Assembly (NCBI RefSeq): GCF_019599265.1 | Contig: NZ_JAHZTC010000020.1 | Location: 1-64,000, forward strand | Direction of reading: 5' to 3' | Origin: Pontibacter sp. HSC-14F20 | GTDB lineage: Bacteria > Bacteroidota > Bacteroidia > Cytophagales > Hymenobacteraceae | DNA: 64,000 bases | Shown here: one piece after another, positions 17,646-27,296 of the stretch | Position numbering within the stretch: position 1 is the first letter of the stretch | Layout: each line of letters starts with the position of its first letter | Notes under the pieces: generated by a model | The model's database searches: none | Seen by the model: the letters and a program-made list of their open reading frames with translations, nothing else | What the model was told of the DNA's origin: nothing | Translations under genes and position numbers: made by a program

Positions 17646-20600
17646 TTATCTTTTTCTTCCCCCCACTGTGTCAGCTGGAGCAGTGCTCGGCGCGCCACCC
17701 AGTTTGGCCAGCTTCTGTTTCGCCTCAGCCACTATCTCAGGCACCGGTGAGTGCTCAATAATAGAGTTGAGTGTGGAAGTAGCCTGGAAGGTTTCGTTCT
17801 GCGCCACGTAGTTGTCAGCAATGATCAGGAAAGACTTCCCTAGCCAGAAATCATAGCTGGAGAACTTAGTGTTAAAGTCAAAGGCGACATCAATGGACTC
17901 CGCATATTTTTTCTGCTTGTAGAGAATCTCAGCTACCAGGTAATGTGCTTCCGCTCCATTTTCATCTGTTGCTGACGAAGCCGCTTCTCGCAGCTCTTTC
18001 AAAGCCTGGTCCAGATTGCCTTCGGCGTAGGTTGCTTTGCCTTTGTACAGCTGCGCCGTATTGAAGACATAAAGCGCCGCATTGCCCTGACTGATCAGCT
18101 CGTTGGCAATGCGCTTCGATGCAGCATAGTCATTCGACAGGAAGTGACTCTTCATCAAACCTGTCAAGGCTGTTTGCTGCTCCCGACGGTTTGTAGCTGT
18201 GTCGCGCAGACGGCTGTAATATTTGATCGCCTCTTCGTAGTTCTTGTTCTCAAACTCAGCATCCGCCACCTTCTGGATCGCGCGGTTCACGTACTCACTC
18301 TTGTTTTCCGCTACAACAGCTTTCATCAGTTGCAGCCCTTGCTCTATCTGGTTCACCCGTAAGTAAGAATCCGCCAGGAAATAGTTGGCATCGCTCACAT
18401 AAGGACTGTTCGGATAAGTCTTCAGATAATTCTCAAGTTTAGCGACTGCTTGATCGTATTTCTCATTGAAATAAAGCGTTTTAGATGCTTCAAATTCAAT
18501 ACTTTCTAGAGCGTTGCTTTCCGGGTTTGCCGTTCTGAATTTCTCTGCGTAGGTATCAAATTCACCGCTTCGGTTCTGGGTAGCCAGTACCTCTTGCAGA
18601 CTATAAAGTGAACCACTGGCAGAACGCGAGTTCGGGAATTCGTCGAGTACCCGCTTGTAATCAGCGGCGGCTTCGGCGTTACGGCCCAGGTTTGCATAAG
18701 CTATACCTCGCTTCTCAAGCGCATTCGGCACCAGGCGGCTTTGCGGCCTGCCCTGTATGAGCGCCGTGAAACCAGATACAGCTGACTGGTAGTTGCCAGA
18801 CTCAAACTCGATGATGGCACGCTGGTACATGGCAGGTTCCACATAGCGTGACTTCTGGTACTGGCTGTACACGGTCTGAAGATTCTGCTTCGCTGCTTCT
18901 TTGTTTCCCATCAAACTCAGCACAATCCCTTTCTGGAAGTATACATAGTCTTTGTCATTGGAATTTGAAGCCAGTACTTTATCGTAGAGCGCCAAGGCAG
19001 GTGCATACTGCTTGTTCACATAATGCAGGTCAGCCAGTCGCATCATGGCATCGAAGTGGTTCGGGTCACTTGTGCTCGTACCATCTACATAAGCCTTGAA
19101 GTGCGGCATCGCTTTATCATACTCCTTGCTGTTGTAGTATGCATAGCCAATACCGTAGCGCGACTTCATATAATACTCCGACTTGCGGGCTTCGCTGTTA
19201 CGGAATACAGCCGCATAACTGTTAATGGCATCCACGTAACGCTGTCCCATGGAGTAAGCCTCTCCTTTTACAAAGTGGCTGGCCGCCGTGATCTCCTTGT
19301 CGTAAGGGTACTGCAGCGATTTGTCCAGCATGGAAACTGCCGTCGGGAATTTGCCTTCATTATAGAGATTCACACCGTACAGGTGCGTCATACGCTGATA
19401 TGTCTCCAGTATCTTATAGCTCTTGTCCGGCATATTCTCGATGTGACGGATCGCCTCAGAGTAGTTATTGGAGTTGAAGTATGCTTCTGTCAGTAGATTG
19501 TCAACATCGGCGGCATGCTCGGACTTAGGAAACTCCTGGTTAAAATTTTGCAGTGAGTTGAATACGTCACGGAAATTACCGAGCTCGTAGCTTACCTGTG
19601 CAAACTTTACGGTAGCCGCTTCTGTGATCGTTTTGTCCTTGTCATTCTTACGTGCCTGGTCGAAAGCTGTAAGCGCATACTGCTTGTTGTCCTCACGCAA
19701 ATAACTCATACCTAAGTAATAAGCTGCGTTCTGACCAAGTGCATCCTTTTTACTGGCTACTTCCTTAAAGTTGGCAATTGCATTTTTATAGTTACCGTTC
19801 TTATAATCGGTATAGGCGATCTTGTATTGGATCACCGGATCAAGCTTTCGCTTTCCCTGCGCATACTGGTTAAAGTACTCCTCGGCTTTTTTATACTCGG
19901 CACGCTGGTAATAGGCATCCCCTACTAACAGCGCAATTTCGTCTGCCTGCTGTACTTTTGGTGTTTTGGCCAAAGCCGCCTCGCCATAGCGGATCACCTC
20001 ATAAATATCCAGCTCCTTGTAGAGAATCTCCGTGATCATGTAAGGCACGATCTGAGCGTAAGCCTCATTCTTCTCGGCAATCAGCAGGTCGGCTTTCGCT
20101 GCGTCATAATCACCCTCACGGTAAGCGATATAACCGGCGTAATAGTTAGACGCATAGGCAAAGCGGTGTTCGTCTTCTCTAAAGCCAGTCGTCTTGTTCT
20201 TATCAAACCAGATCTTGGCATTTTTGAAGTCTTTGCTGGCGAAATAAGAATAACCCAGCTTGAACTCCAGTTCCTTGTTTTGCTTGATACTCAAAAGATG
20301 CGTCGGGGCACTCTCCAGCTTCTCTACCGCCTTTTTGTAGTCCTTATTCTCAAAATAGAAAAGACCCAGTTCGTAATTAGCCAGGGCAGTTTTTGGGTGG
20401 GTCGGAAATTTGTGGGTGAAGTTAAGGATTAGTTGCTCCGCATCTGGGTGCAGCAGGTAAAGCCCGCTCAGGGCATAATAATACTGCGCATCCGCTGTCT
20501 TGGCATCGTCTCCAATCAGGTTGATGTACTTGCGGAAGGCTTCCTGAGCTGCTCCGTACTTGGCTCGGTCAAACAACTCCACGCCTTCATGGTAGTGCTT

Positions 20601-20696
20601 GTCTTTTGCGGTGAACACCTGTGTGTGCTGGGCCACCGCCATGTGGCTTCCTCCAGCCAAAACCGATGCCAGCGCTACTTTATAGGCTATCTTCAT
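17646..20696 (-). CDS. Large periplasmic tetratricopeptide-repeat protein
   Basis: About 1016 residues from the Met at 20696, which gives a signal peptide MKIAYKVALASVLAGG ending AVAQ; the frame extends 26 codons further upstream without a better start. The whole mature protein is TPR/Sel1-like helical hairpins (YYALSGLYLL, YKKAEEYFNQYAQGK, YYLGMSYLREDNKQYALTAF, DAMMRLADLHYVNKQYAPALALYDKVL), more than 20 repeats, and ends in a short basic tail. Proteins of this kind scaffold envelope complexes; the YbgF/CpoB TPR protein of Tol-Pal is a distant analogy. It heads the leftward unit barrel-HU/SPOR-exbB-exbD-tonB-folC-trmB, and a TAACTTTG box lies about 95 bp upstream of this start. Confidence 0.85.
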   Translation of the reverse strand: MKIAYKVALASVLAGGSHMAVAQHTQVFTAKDKHYHEGVELFDRAKYGAAQEAFRKYINLIGDDAKTADAQYYYALSGLYLLHPDAEQLILNFTHKFPTHPKTALANYELGLFYFENKDYKKAVEKLESAPTHLLSIKQNKELEFKLGYSYFASKDFKNAKIWFDKNKTTGFREDEHRFAYASNYYAGYIAYREGDYDAAKADLLIAEKNEAYAQIVPYMITEILYKELDIYEVIRYGEAALAKTPKVQQADEIALLVGDAYYQRAEYKKAEEYFNQYAQGKRKLDPVIQYKIAYTDYKNGNYKNAIANFKEVASKKDALGQNAAYYLGMSYLREDNKQYALTAFDQARKNDKDKTITEAATVKFAQVSYELGNFRDVFNSLQNFNQEFPKSEHAADVDNLLTEAYFNSNNYSEAIRHIENMPDKSYKILETYQRMTHLYGVNLYNEGKFPTAVSMLDKSLQYPYDKEITAASHFVKGEAYSMGQRYVDAINSYAAVFRNSEARKSEYYMKSRYGIGYAYYNSKEYDKAMPHFKAYVDGTSTSDPNHFDAMMRLADLHYVNKQYAPALALYDKVLASNSNDKDYVYFQKGIVLSLMGNKEAAKQNLQTVYSQYQKSRYVEPAMYQRAIIEFESGNYQSAVSGFTALIQGRPQSRLVPNALEKRGIAYANLGRNAEAAADYKRVLDEFPNSRSASGSLYSLQEVLATQNRSGEFDTYAEKFRTANPESNALESIEFEASKTLYFNEKYDQAVAKLENYLKTYPNSPYVSDANYFLADSYLRVNQIEQGLQLMKAVVAENKSEYVNRAIQKVADAEFENKNYEEAIKYYSRLRDTATNRREQQTALTGLMKSHFLSNDYAASKRIANELISQGNAALYVFNTAQLYKGKATYAEGNLDQALKELREAASSATDENGAEAHYLVAEILYKQKKYAESIDVAFDFNTKFSSYDFWLGKSFLIIADNYVAQNETFQATSTLNSIIEHSPVPEIVAEAKQKLAKLGGAPSTAPADTVGGRKR

Positions 20697-20790
20697 ATGT
20701 ATCTTACTGCTCGCTTGAGAGCTATTCTTATGGCTTATTCTTATAAAACAGGTATAGGCGCCCGTTGACGCCATGCCTGAAAGGCAAACT

Positions 20791-20798
20791 CAAAGTTA
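20791..20798 (-). promoter_or_regulatory. Candidate -7 box (TAACTTTG) for the TPR/ExbBD unit
   Basis: Exact TAnnTTTG on the minus strand. It lies upstream of the Met chosen at 20696 and also just upstream of the longer frame, so a transcript from here would include the shorter start with a leader of about 90 nt. Confidence 0.5.
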
Positions 20799-20924
20799 AT
20801 TAAAAATCGATAACCGCACGAACCACAGGTGATAAACATCCGGCCCTGAAGCCAGTGAACACCTCACACCTTTATACAATGCCGCAGCAGTAGCAAATAT
20901 TGTGCAGTTCAAATGAAATTGTGC

Positions 20925-21974
20925 TTATTGATAGGGCAAAGTTCTCGGAACCGGGTGTAGCACCTTGAAAACCAGTTCTTTTAAAATATCCGATTCACTC
21001 ATGTCTCCGCCGCTTATACCCTTCACCTGCAGGTCTGCTACCCGGATATGGTGAAGGATGTCGACCACGCGCACGAGCGGAAACACGCGCAGCGCCTGCA
21101 TGTACTCCTTTACCAGAAAGCCCCGGTTGCCCAGGCTCTTCCGCACGCCCGGCTCTGATTTATCAGCAGACTGATGCAGGGTCAAAAGCTTGGTAAAAAA
21201 CGTAAAGAGCAGGCTGAGGTTAGGTATGAGCGGGTTGTTTTTAGGGTTTGCTTCAAAGTACTGGATGATCCGGTTGGCCTTAAGCACATCCTGGGCAATG
21301 AGCGCCGACTGCAACTCAAAAATGTTGTACTCCTTGCTGATGCCAACATTCTCCTGCACTACCTGCTCGTCTATCGCCTGCCCGGGCTGCAGGTTAATCA
21401 GCAGTTTGTCAATCTCGTTAGCCTGCCGCGACAAGTCAGCTCCAATAAATTCGCTCAGTAGCAGCACGGCTTTGGGACTAATCTGTACGCCTTTGCTTTT
21501 CACATAACCCGTAATCCAGGCTGGAATCTGGTTGTCATACAACTTTTTGGTAGTCAGGAGAACGGCATGCTTCTGCACAGTTTTACCTAACGCTTTGCGC
21601 CCATCCAGGGTCTTGTGCTTGTGACAAAATACGAGGATGGTAGAGGGCAGCGGATTTTGCAGGTAGGCTTCCAGCTGTTTCATCCCTTCTTCCCGCTCCA
21701 GGTCCACAATGCTTTGTGCCTCTTTCACGATCACAACCTGCCGCTCGGCCATCATCGGGAAACGCTTGGCCTGCAACAGCACCGTAGCCACGTCTACATC
21801 CTTGCCATATACCACCACCTGGTTAAATCCCTTTTCGTGCTCCTGCAGTGCGTTTGCTTCGATATAGTCTGCTATCTGGTCAATGTAAAAAGGCTCCTCT
21901 CCCTGCAGGAAATACACAGGAGCAAACTGCTTTTTCTTTAATTGTTCCAATATGCCCTCAGGGGTTTGCGACAT
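20925..21974 (-). CDS. holA: DNA polymerase III subunit delta
   Basis: 349 residues of the clamp-loader delta subunit, which opens the sliding clamp during replication. Family segments are recognisable: the N-terminal FLQGEEPFYIDQIADYIE, the degenerate AAA+ strand PMMAERQVVIVKEAQ, SSTILVFCHKHKTLDGR-like PSTILVFCHKHKTLDGRK, and the middle LLSEFIGADLSRQANEIDKL. As in other delta proteins the P-loop is not functional. It is a single gene on the minus strand, with a TATATTTG box 47 bp upstream. Confidence 0.92.
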   Translation of the reverse strand: MSQTPEGILEQLKKKQFAPVYFLQGEEPFYIDQIADYIEANALQEHEKGFNQVVVYGKDVDVATVLLQAKRFPMMAERQVVIVKEAQSIVDLEREEGMKQLEAYLQNPLPSTILVFCHKHKTLDGRKALGKTVQKHAVLLTTKKLYDNQIPAWITGYVKSKGVQISPKAVLLLSEFIGADLSRQANEIDKLLINLQPGQAIDEQVVQENVGISKEYNIFELQSALIAQDVLKANRIIQYFEANPKNNPLIPNLSLLFTFFTKLLTLHQSADKSEPGVRKSLGNRGFLVKEYMQALRVFPLVRVVDILHHIRVADLQVKGISGGDMSESDILKELVFKVLHPVPRTLPYQ

Positions 21975-22020
21975 GGTGCTGATCAGGTATAAATTAGTGG
22001 CGATTCAGGTATACAGAGAT

Positions 22021-22028
22021 CAAATATA
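22021..22028 (-). promoter_or_regulatory. Candidate -7 box (TATATTTG) for holA
   Basis: Exact TAnnTTTG on the minus strand about 47 bp before the holA ATG. Confidence 0.45.
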
Positions 22029-22621
22029 CAGGTATCTGCGCTGCAAATGAAACCCGGAAAGGGCAAAAATGAATAAACTTACAAGACTACAATCCTCTCC
22101 CATCTATTGATCCTAATAGAAAGGAAAGACAGTACATACCTAGGTATACCCCTGATTTTTAGCTATACCCGGGATTGATAACGACATGCCAGTTCAGGAG
22201 CTTTATAAAAAGAACAGGCACTATTCAGCTGTCAGCAATTAGTGAAAGCAACAGGAAAAGTGCTACAGATTGTACCTGCCCAATTTGTGGTTTTAAGCAT
22301 TTGCACTATAACCACTATGCCCTATCCACAACATCCTATACCTTCAACTAAAGCAAGATGTAATAGTCGACATATGATTATCTACCACTAAACTAAAGCA
22401 AGTATAGGTATAGCAGATAACATTAAGTATAAACCCTATTAAAAACCTGATGCAGGTATGGGCAATCTTTAGATTGCTGACTGAAGCTGCTCATTTCGGG
22501 CAAATCCAAAAACCAGTCATTAGCCGATTCCGATTTAACGATTCGTCTTCTGCTTATGAGCTATCCTATACCTGGCCTTTATGTAAGGGATTTAGTGACC
22601 GAGAATATGCCAACTCTTTTT

Positions 22622-22629
22622 TATCTTTG
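22622..22629 (+). promoter_or_regulatory. Candidate -7 box (TATCTTTG) for tyrS
   Basis: Exact TAnnTTTG 27 bp before the tyrS ATG, giving a leader of about 20 nt. The -33 region is not distinctive. Confidence 0.5.
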
Positions 22630-22655
22630 CTCTGAACTGACGAATTTAGGTTTAC

Positions 22656-23960
22656 ATGAATCTGATAGACGAATTACGATGGAGAGGCATGCTCCATGAT
22701 TTCATGCCTGGTACAGAAGAACAACTCGCTTCCGGCATGACAACCGGCTACATTGGCTTTGACCCAACCGCTTCCTCGCTACACATCGGCAACCTGGCAA
22801 CCATTATGCTGCTGGTGCACCTGCAGCGGGCCGGGCATAAACCCATCGCGCTGGTAGGCGGAGCCACCGGCATGATCGGCGACCCTTCGGGCAAGTCAGC
22901 TGAGCGAAACCTACTCGACGAAGCAAGTCTACTGGCCAACCAGGCAGGTATACGCAAGCAACTGGAGAAGTTTCTGGACTTCAACTGTGGCGAAAACGCA
23001 GCCGAGATCGTGAACAACTACGACTGGTTTAAAGAATTCAGTTTCCTGGGCTTCCTCCGCGAGGTAGGCAAGCACCTGACCGTAAATTATATGATGGCCA
23101 AAGATTCGGTGAAAAAGCGCATCAGCGCCGACGAAGATGGCAACCGCGCCGAAGGCCTGTCTTTTACCGAGTTCTCTTATCAGCTCATTCAGGGGTACGA
23201 CTTCTACCATCTGTATAAGAACAAAAACGTGCGTCTGCAGATGGGCGCCTCCGACCAGTGGGGTAACATCACAACCGGCACCGAACTGATCCGCCGCATG
23301 GACGATGGCAAAGCCTTCGCTCTGGTGGGCAAACTGGTGACGAAATCGGATGGTACAAAATTTGGCAAGTCTGAGGGTGGTAACGTGTGGCTCGACCCGG
23401 CCTTTACCTCCCCTTATAAATTCTACCAGTTCTGGCTGAACCTTTCGGATGAAGAGGCTGAAAAGCTGATCAAGGTATACACTCTGTTGCCTCAGAGCGA
23501 AATTGAGCGTTTAACTGAAGAGCACAAACAAGCGCCGCATTTGCGTGTATTGCAAAAAGCCCTGGCTAAAGATGTTACAATTCGCGTGCATTCAGAAGAA
23601 GATTACAAATCAGCAGTCGATGCCTCTGAAATTTTATTTGGAAAAGGCGATTTAGAGACCTTAAAAGGCTTAAAAGAGGATGTTTTGCTATCTGTATTCG
23701 AGGGAGTGCCGCAAATAGAAGTAAGCAAAGCCATTTACGAAGAAGCAGCCACAGTAAGCGATCTGCTTTCTGAAGTAACAGGAGGCCAGATATTCGAATC
23801 GAAGGGCGAGGCCAAGCGCATGATTAAAAATGGAGGCGTGAGTATTAACCGCCAGAAGATCGTAGGTACAGAAGATCCTGTGAACTACGAACTGCTGCAG
23901 AACAAATACCTGGTGGTTCAAAAAGGAAAGAAAAATTATTACCTGGTTTCTGTTAACTAA
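22656..23960 (+). CDS. tyrS: Tyrosyl-tRNA synthetase
   Basis: Class I synthetase charging tRNA-Tyr (cytosol). 434 residues, TyrRS-Z/bacterial length. Visible: [13 protein letters not shown] with the HIGH-equivalent HIGN, the tyrosine-binding [12 protein letters not shown] and [10 protein letters not shown], the KMSKS loop as KFGKSEGG, and a C-terminal S4 RNA-binding domain at about 365-430 ([19 protein letters not shown]). Monocistronic, with a strong terminator at 23984-24015. Confidence 0.97.
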   Translation: MNLIDELRWRGMLHDFMPGTEEQLASGMTTGYIGFDPTASSLHIGNLATIMLLVHLQRAGHKPIALVGGATGMIGDPSGKSAERNLLDEASLLANQAGIRKQLEKFLDFNCGENAAEIVNNYDWFKEFSFLGFLREVGKHLTVNYMMAKDSVKKRISADEDGNRAEGLSFTEFSYQLIQGYDFYHLYKNKNVRLQMGASDQWGNITTGTELIRRMDDGKAFALVGKLVTKSDGTKFGKSEGGNVWLDPAFTSPYKFYQFWLNLSDEEAEKLIKVYTLLPQSEIERLTEEHKQAPHLRVLQKALAKDVTIRVHSEEDYKSAVDASEILFGKGDLETLKGLKEDVLLSVFEGVPQIEVSKAIYEEAATVSDLLSEVTGGQIFESKGEAKRMIKNGGVSINRQKIVGTEDPVNYELLQNKYLVVQKGKKNYYLVSVN

Positions 23961-23983
23961 CTAAAGTACAACCGTTTACAAAC

Positions 23984-24015
23984 AAAAAAGGTGGTCTTTG
24001 CAGACCACCTTTTTT
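23984..24015. terminator. Bidirectional intrinsic terminator
   Basis: Stem GGTGGTCT/AGACCACC with a TTGC loop, flanked by A6 on the left and T6 on the right, so it can act on both tyrS (rightward) and the histone-like gene (leftward). Confidence 0.92.
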
Positions 24016-24038
24016 GTTTCATTTGTGCTTTAAGAAGC

Positions 24039-24230
24039 TTATTTCTTCTCTGGAGTGCTGTTTTTCATGTCCTGAACTTCCTTACGGATGTCCTGCGCCA
24101 TGTTTTTCAGGTCTTGCATACCTTTACGTACACGTGTACCAGCAGCTGCATTGTTCTTGTCGTAGAATTTTTCGAAGTCAGCTTCAAGAGACATTACAAG
24201 GTCCTTGAGTTTGCTAAAGTTGTTGTTCAT
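24039..24230 (-). CDS. Histone H1-like (Hc1-type) small protein
   Basis: 63 residues, mostly helical and charged (FSKLKDLVMSLEADFEKFYDKN, RVRKGMQDLKNMAQDIRKEVQDMK). The N-terminal half and the TRVRKGMQ segment resemble chlamydial Hc1-like proteins, which are widespread as 55-65-residue proteins in Bacteroidota and are thought to bind DNA. The Lys-rich tail of true Hc1 is missing here (it ends STPEKK). It is single, between two terminator/promoter regions. Nucleoid association is inferred from the family; it has not been shown for this protein. Confidence 0.8.
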   Translation of the reverse strand: MNNNFSKLKDLVMSLEADFEKFYDKNNAAAGTRVRKGMQDLKNMAQDIRKEVQDMKNSTPEKK

Positions 24231-24336
24231 TTGAGGTGTTTATTATAGTGAAACATTTGTTATTACTGCTCCAATATACACATTAAATGATAACATGCAA
24301 AGATTAGCAAACTTTAATATATGCCTCTAAAGCAAA

Positions 24337-25575
24337 TTAAACAGATACTGTGGACTTTGAGTATAGGCCTTTATCTAGTTTTTGTGCAATCTTTTCAAAA
24401 GCGTCGATTGTCTCTTTCACGTCACCCAGGGTATGCACCGCCGTTGGGATCAGACGAAGCATGATCACATCTTTCGGTACAACCGGATAAACCACGATAG
24501 AGCAGAAAATGTTGTAGTTTTCGCGAAGATCGAGTGTCAGCTGGGTAGCATCCGGAATCTGACCGTTCAGGAACACAGGCGTAACAGGTGACTCAGTTGT
24601 ACCGATATTGAAGCCTTTTTCGCGAAGACCTGTCTGCAGGGCGTTTACTACTTCCCACAGATTGTCTTTCAGTTCTGGCTTGGTGCGCAGCAGTTCCAGG
24701 CGTTTGATAGCACCCACTGTAAGCGGCATTGGCAAAGACTTGGCGAAGATCTGTGAACGCATGTTATAGCGCAGGTACTCGACCACTTGTTCGTCGGCGG
24801 CTACAAAGGCACCAATGCTGGCCATAGATTTGGCGAAAGTAGAGAAGTATACGTCAATGCCGTCCTGCACACCCAAGTGCTCACCTGTACCGGCACCGGT
24901 CTTGCCCATTGTACCAAAACCATGCGCATCGTCTACCATCAGTCTGAACTGGAATTTGTTCTTCAGTTCTACCACTTCTTTCAGTTTGCCCAGGTTACCC
25001 GACATACCGAATACACCTTCTGTAATCACCAGTATGGCTCCACCTGTATTCTCAGCCCAACGCGTAGCGCGCTCCAGCTGCTTTTCGAGGCTGGCCATAT
25101 CGTTATGCCCATAAACAAAGCGTTTACCCTGGTGCAGGCGCACACCGTCAATGATACAAGCGTGGGACTCTGCATCGTACACGATCACATCGTGGCGGTC
25201 TACCAGCGCATCGATAATCGATACTACTCCCTGATAACCGAAGTTCAGCAACAGCGCATCAGGCTTCTGCACAAATTCAGCCAGATCAGACTCCAGTTTC
25301 TCGTGCAGGTTTGAGTTACCAGACATAATACGGGCACCCATCGGGTAAGCCATGCCCCACTCTGCAGCGGCTTCAGCATCTGCTTTGCGCACTTCCGGGT
25401 GGTTAGCCAGACCCAGGTAGTTGTTAAGGCTCCAGGTAAGTACTTCCTTGCCCCTGAACTTCATGCGCGGAGCGATCTCCCCTTCAAGCTTTGGAAACGT
25501 GAAATAGCCATGCGCATAATGTGAGTGGCTGCCTAACGGACCTCTGTTGGTCAACAACTTTTCAAATAAATCCAC
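24337..25575 (-). CDS. Serine palmitoyltransferase-like PLP-dependent acyltransferase (alpha-oxoamine synthase family)
   Basis: 412 residues of the family that condenses an amino acid with an acyl-CoA (KBL, AONS, HemA, SPT). The PLP lysine is in the FSTFAKSMASIGAF segment, with DDAHGFGTMGKTGAG carrying the ring-contact Asp/His and YDAESHACIIDG upstream. Overall similarity, including the GIP-type C-terminus NIFCSIVVYPVVPKD, fits the Bacteroidota serine palmitoyltransferase that starts sphingolipid synthesis. Glycine C-acetyltransferase is the main alternative. Sphingolipid production is common in this phylum, which favours Spt, but substrate choice cannot be fixed from sequence alone. A TAAATTTG box lies about 85 bp upstream. 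Confidence 0.8.
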   Translation of the reverse strand: MDLFEKLLTNRGPLGSHSHYAHGYFTFPKLEGEIAPRMKFRGKEVLTWSLNNYLGLANHPEVRKADAEAAAEWGMAYPMGARIMSGNSNLHEKLESDLAEFVQKPDALLLNFGYQGVVSIIDALVDRHDVIVYDAESHACIIDGVRLHQGKRFVYGHNDMASLEKQLERATRWAENTGGAILVITEGVFGMSGNLGKLKEVVELKNKFQFRLMVDDAHGFGTMGKTGAGTGEHLGVQDGIDVYFSTFAKSMASIGAFVAADEQVVEYLRYNMRSQIFAKSLPMPLTVGAIKRLELLRTKPELKDNLWEVVNALQTGLREKGFNIGTTESPVTPVFLNGQIPDATQLTLDLRENYNIFCSIVVYPVVPKDVIMLRLIPTAVHTLGDVKETIDAFEKIAQKLDKGLYSKSTVSV

Positions 25576-25659
25576 CTTGTGTTTAATTAAGTTTCGGGAT
25601 AATTTAAGGTTCTGATATAGTCAGTTATACTATATTTTCAGTTCTGAGTATAATGCCTG

Positions 25660-25667
25660 CAAATTTA
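25660..25667 (-). promoter_or_regulatory. Candidate -7 box (TAAATTTG) for the Spt-like gene
   Basis: Exact TAnnTTTG on the minus strand, about 85 bp before the ATG. Confidence 0.4.
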
Positions 25668-25784
25668 TGATTTTATAGATTCATAAACAATTTCTAATAC
25701 TCCTCCCTCCCCTTTTTCGGCAGCTCATTTTTAAGTTTGCCTGTTATACTGTTTCTTTGAAGAAAAATAAAGCTTAGCTGCAGC

Positions 25785-27287
25785 ATGAGAAAAATCAACA
25801 AGATACTGGTAGCCAACCGCGGTGAAATCGCCCTGCGTGTCATGCGCACTGCCAAAGAAATGGGTATTAGTACGGTAGCTGTCTACAGCGAGGCCGACCG
25901 CAACGCCCTGCATGTGCGCTACGCTGACGAGGCTGTTTGCGTAGGTGGTCCCAAGTCAAATGAATCTTACCTGCGGGGCGATGTGATCCTCGACGTTTGC
26001 AAACGTCTGCAAGTAGATGCGATTCACCCAGGCTATGGCTTCCTTTCTGAGAATGCTAATTTTGCCCGTCAGGTGCAGGAGGCTGGCCTGATCTTCATCG
26101 GTCCTTCCCCGGAGGCCATCGAGCTAATGGGTAGCAAGCTGGCTGCCAAGGCAGCTGTTGCCAAGTATAAGATCCCCATGGTACCAGGTACTGAAGAAGC
26201 CATTACTGATGTGGAAGAAGCGAAAGTGATTGCCTCTAACGTTGGCTTCCCGATCCTGATCAAGGCAAGCGCCGGTGGCGGTGGTAAAGGTATGCGCGTG
26301 GTAGAAAGCGTGGAAGTGTTCGAAGAGCAGATGAAGCTGGCTGTCAGCGAGGCGACTTCTGCCTTTGGCGACGGCTCGGTTTTCATCGAAAAATATATCG
26401 GTTCTCCCCGCCACATCGAAATACAGGTACTGGGCGATACGCACGGCAATATCGTGCATTTGTTTGAGCGTGAGTGTTCTATCCAGCGCCGTCACCAGAA
26501 AGTGATCGAGGAAGCACCTTCTGCAGTTTTAACTCCTGAACTCCGTGATGAAATGGGCCGCTGCGCTGTAGACGTAGCCAAAGCCTGTGATTATGTAGGT
26601 GCTGGCACAGTGGAGTTTCTGGTTGATGAGAACCTGAACTTCTATTTCCTCGAAATGAACACCCGCCTGCAGGTAGAGCACCCGGTAACAGAACAAATCA
26701 CCGGCCTGGACCTGGTGAAAGAGCAAATCCTGATCGCGGAGGGCAATCCGCTCAACTTCCGACAGGAGGACCTAACCATAAACGGACATGCGCTGGAACT
26801 TCGGGTATACGCCGAAGACCCGACAAATAACTTTTTGCCTGATATCGGCCGCCTCGAAACTTATGTTCGTCCACAGGGTTTAGGCGTGCGCGTAGACGAT
26901 GGCTTTGAGCAAGGTATGGATATTCCCATCTACTATGACCCGATGATCGCAAAACTGGTAACGTTCGGTAAAGATCGCCAGGAAGCCATCGAGAAAATGC
27001 TGCGGGCAATTGATGAGTACAAGATCACAGGTATAGAAACCACGCTTCCTTTCGGCAAATTTGTGCTGCAGCACGAGGCCTTTGTATCCGGCAACTTCGA
27101 CACGAAATTTATTGACCGTTACTTTACGCCAAGTGTACTGGAGGCAAAACCAACTGCAGATGCTGAAGAAATTTCGGCTGTACTGGCGGCTATGTTGCTA
27201 GGAAATAATAAGCCCAAAGCAAGTACAACGGGTCCAGACACACAGAACGGAACAGCTTCTAACTGGCGCAATAACAGAACAAGATAA
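25785..27287 (+). CDS. accC: Biotin carboxylase (acetyl-CoA carboxylase subunit AccC type)
   Basis: ATP-dependent carboxylation of biotin on a carrier protein, the first half-reaction of acetyl-CoA carboxylase (cytosol). 500 residues against about 450 usual. The N-terminal KILVANRGEIALRV, the ATP-grasp glycine loop KASAGGGGKGMR, the HIEIQVLGD and HQKVIEEAPS segments, and the catalytic EMNTRLQVEHPVTE are all intact. The extra length is a tail of about 50 residues after the ERYF-type end (EAKPTADAEEISAVLAAMLL, then Ser/Thr/Asn-rich), probably disordered. No accB or carboxyltransferase gene is adjacent, so it could instead serve a propionyl- or pyruvate-type carboxylase. Confidence 0.9.
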   Translation: MRKINKILVANRGEIALRVMRTAKEMGISTVAVYSEADRNALHVRYADEAVCVGGPKSNESYLRGDVILDVCKRLQVDAIHPGYGFLSENANFARQVQEAGLIFIGPSPEAIELMGSKLAAKAAVAKYKIPMVPGTEEAITDVEEAKVIASNVGFPILIKASAGGGGKGMRVVESVEVFEEQMKLAVSEATSAFGDGSVFIEKYIGSPRHIEIQVLGDTHGNIVHLFERECSIQRRHQKVIEEAPSAVLTPELRDEMGRCAVDVAKACDYVGAGTVEFLVDENLNFYFLEMNTRLQVEHPVTEQITGLDLVKEQILIAEGNPLNFRQEDLTINGHALELRVYAEDPTNNFLPDIGRLETYVRPQGLGVRVDDGFEQGMDIPIYYDPMIAKLVTFGKDRQEAIEKMLRAIDEYKITGIETTLPFGKFVLQHEAFVSGNFDTKFIDRYFTPSVLEAKPTADAEEISAVLAAMLLGNNKPKASTTGPDTQNGTASNWRNNRTR

Positions 27288-27296
27288 GGTATAGCC

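Larger units (their letters stand above)
21975..22655. other. Intergenic region rich in the AGGTATA word
   Basis: 681 bp between the divergent holA and tyrS. It contains no convincing gene. By eye it holds about six copies of AGGTATA/TATACCT (for example near 21986, 22008, 22142, 22336, 22405 and 22566), a few Bacteroidota -7 boxes, and otherwise unstructured AT-rich sequence. Confidence 0.6.

Noticed and set aside
22450..22635. A 61-codon rightward frame before tyrS
   Set aside because: No family resemblance, it spans the tyrS promoter box, and its sequence is made partly of the genome word.
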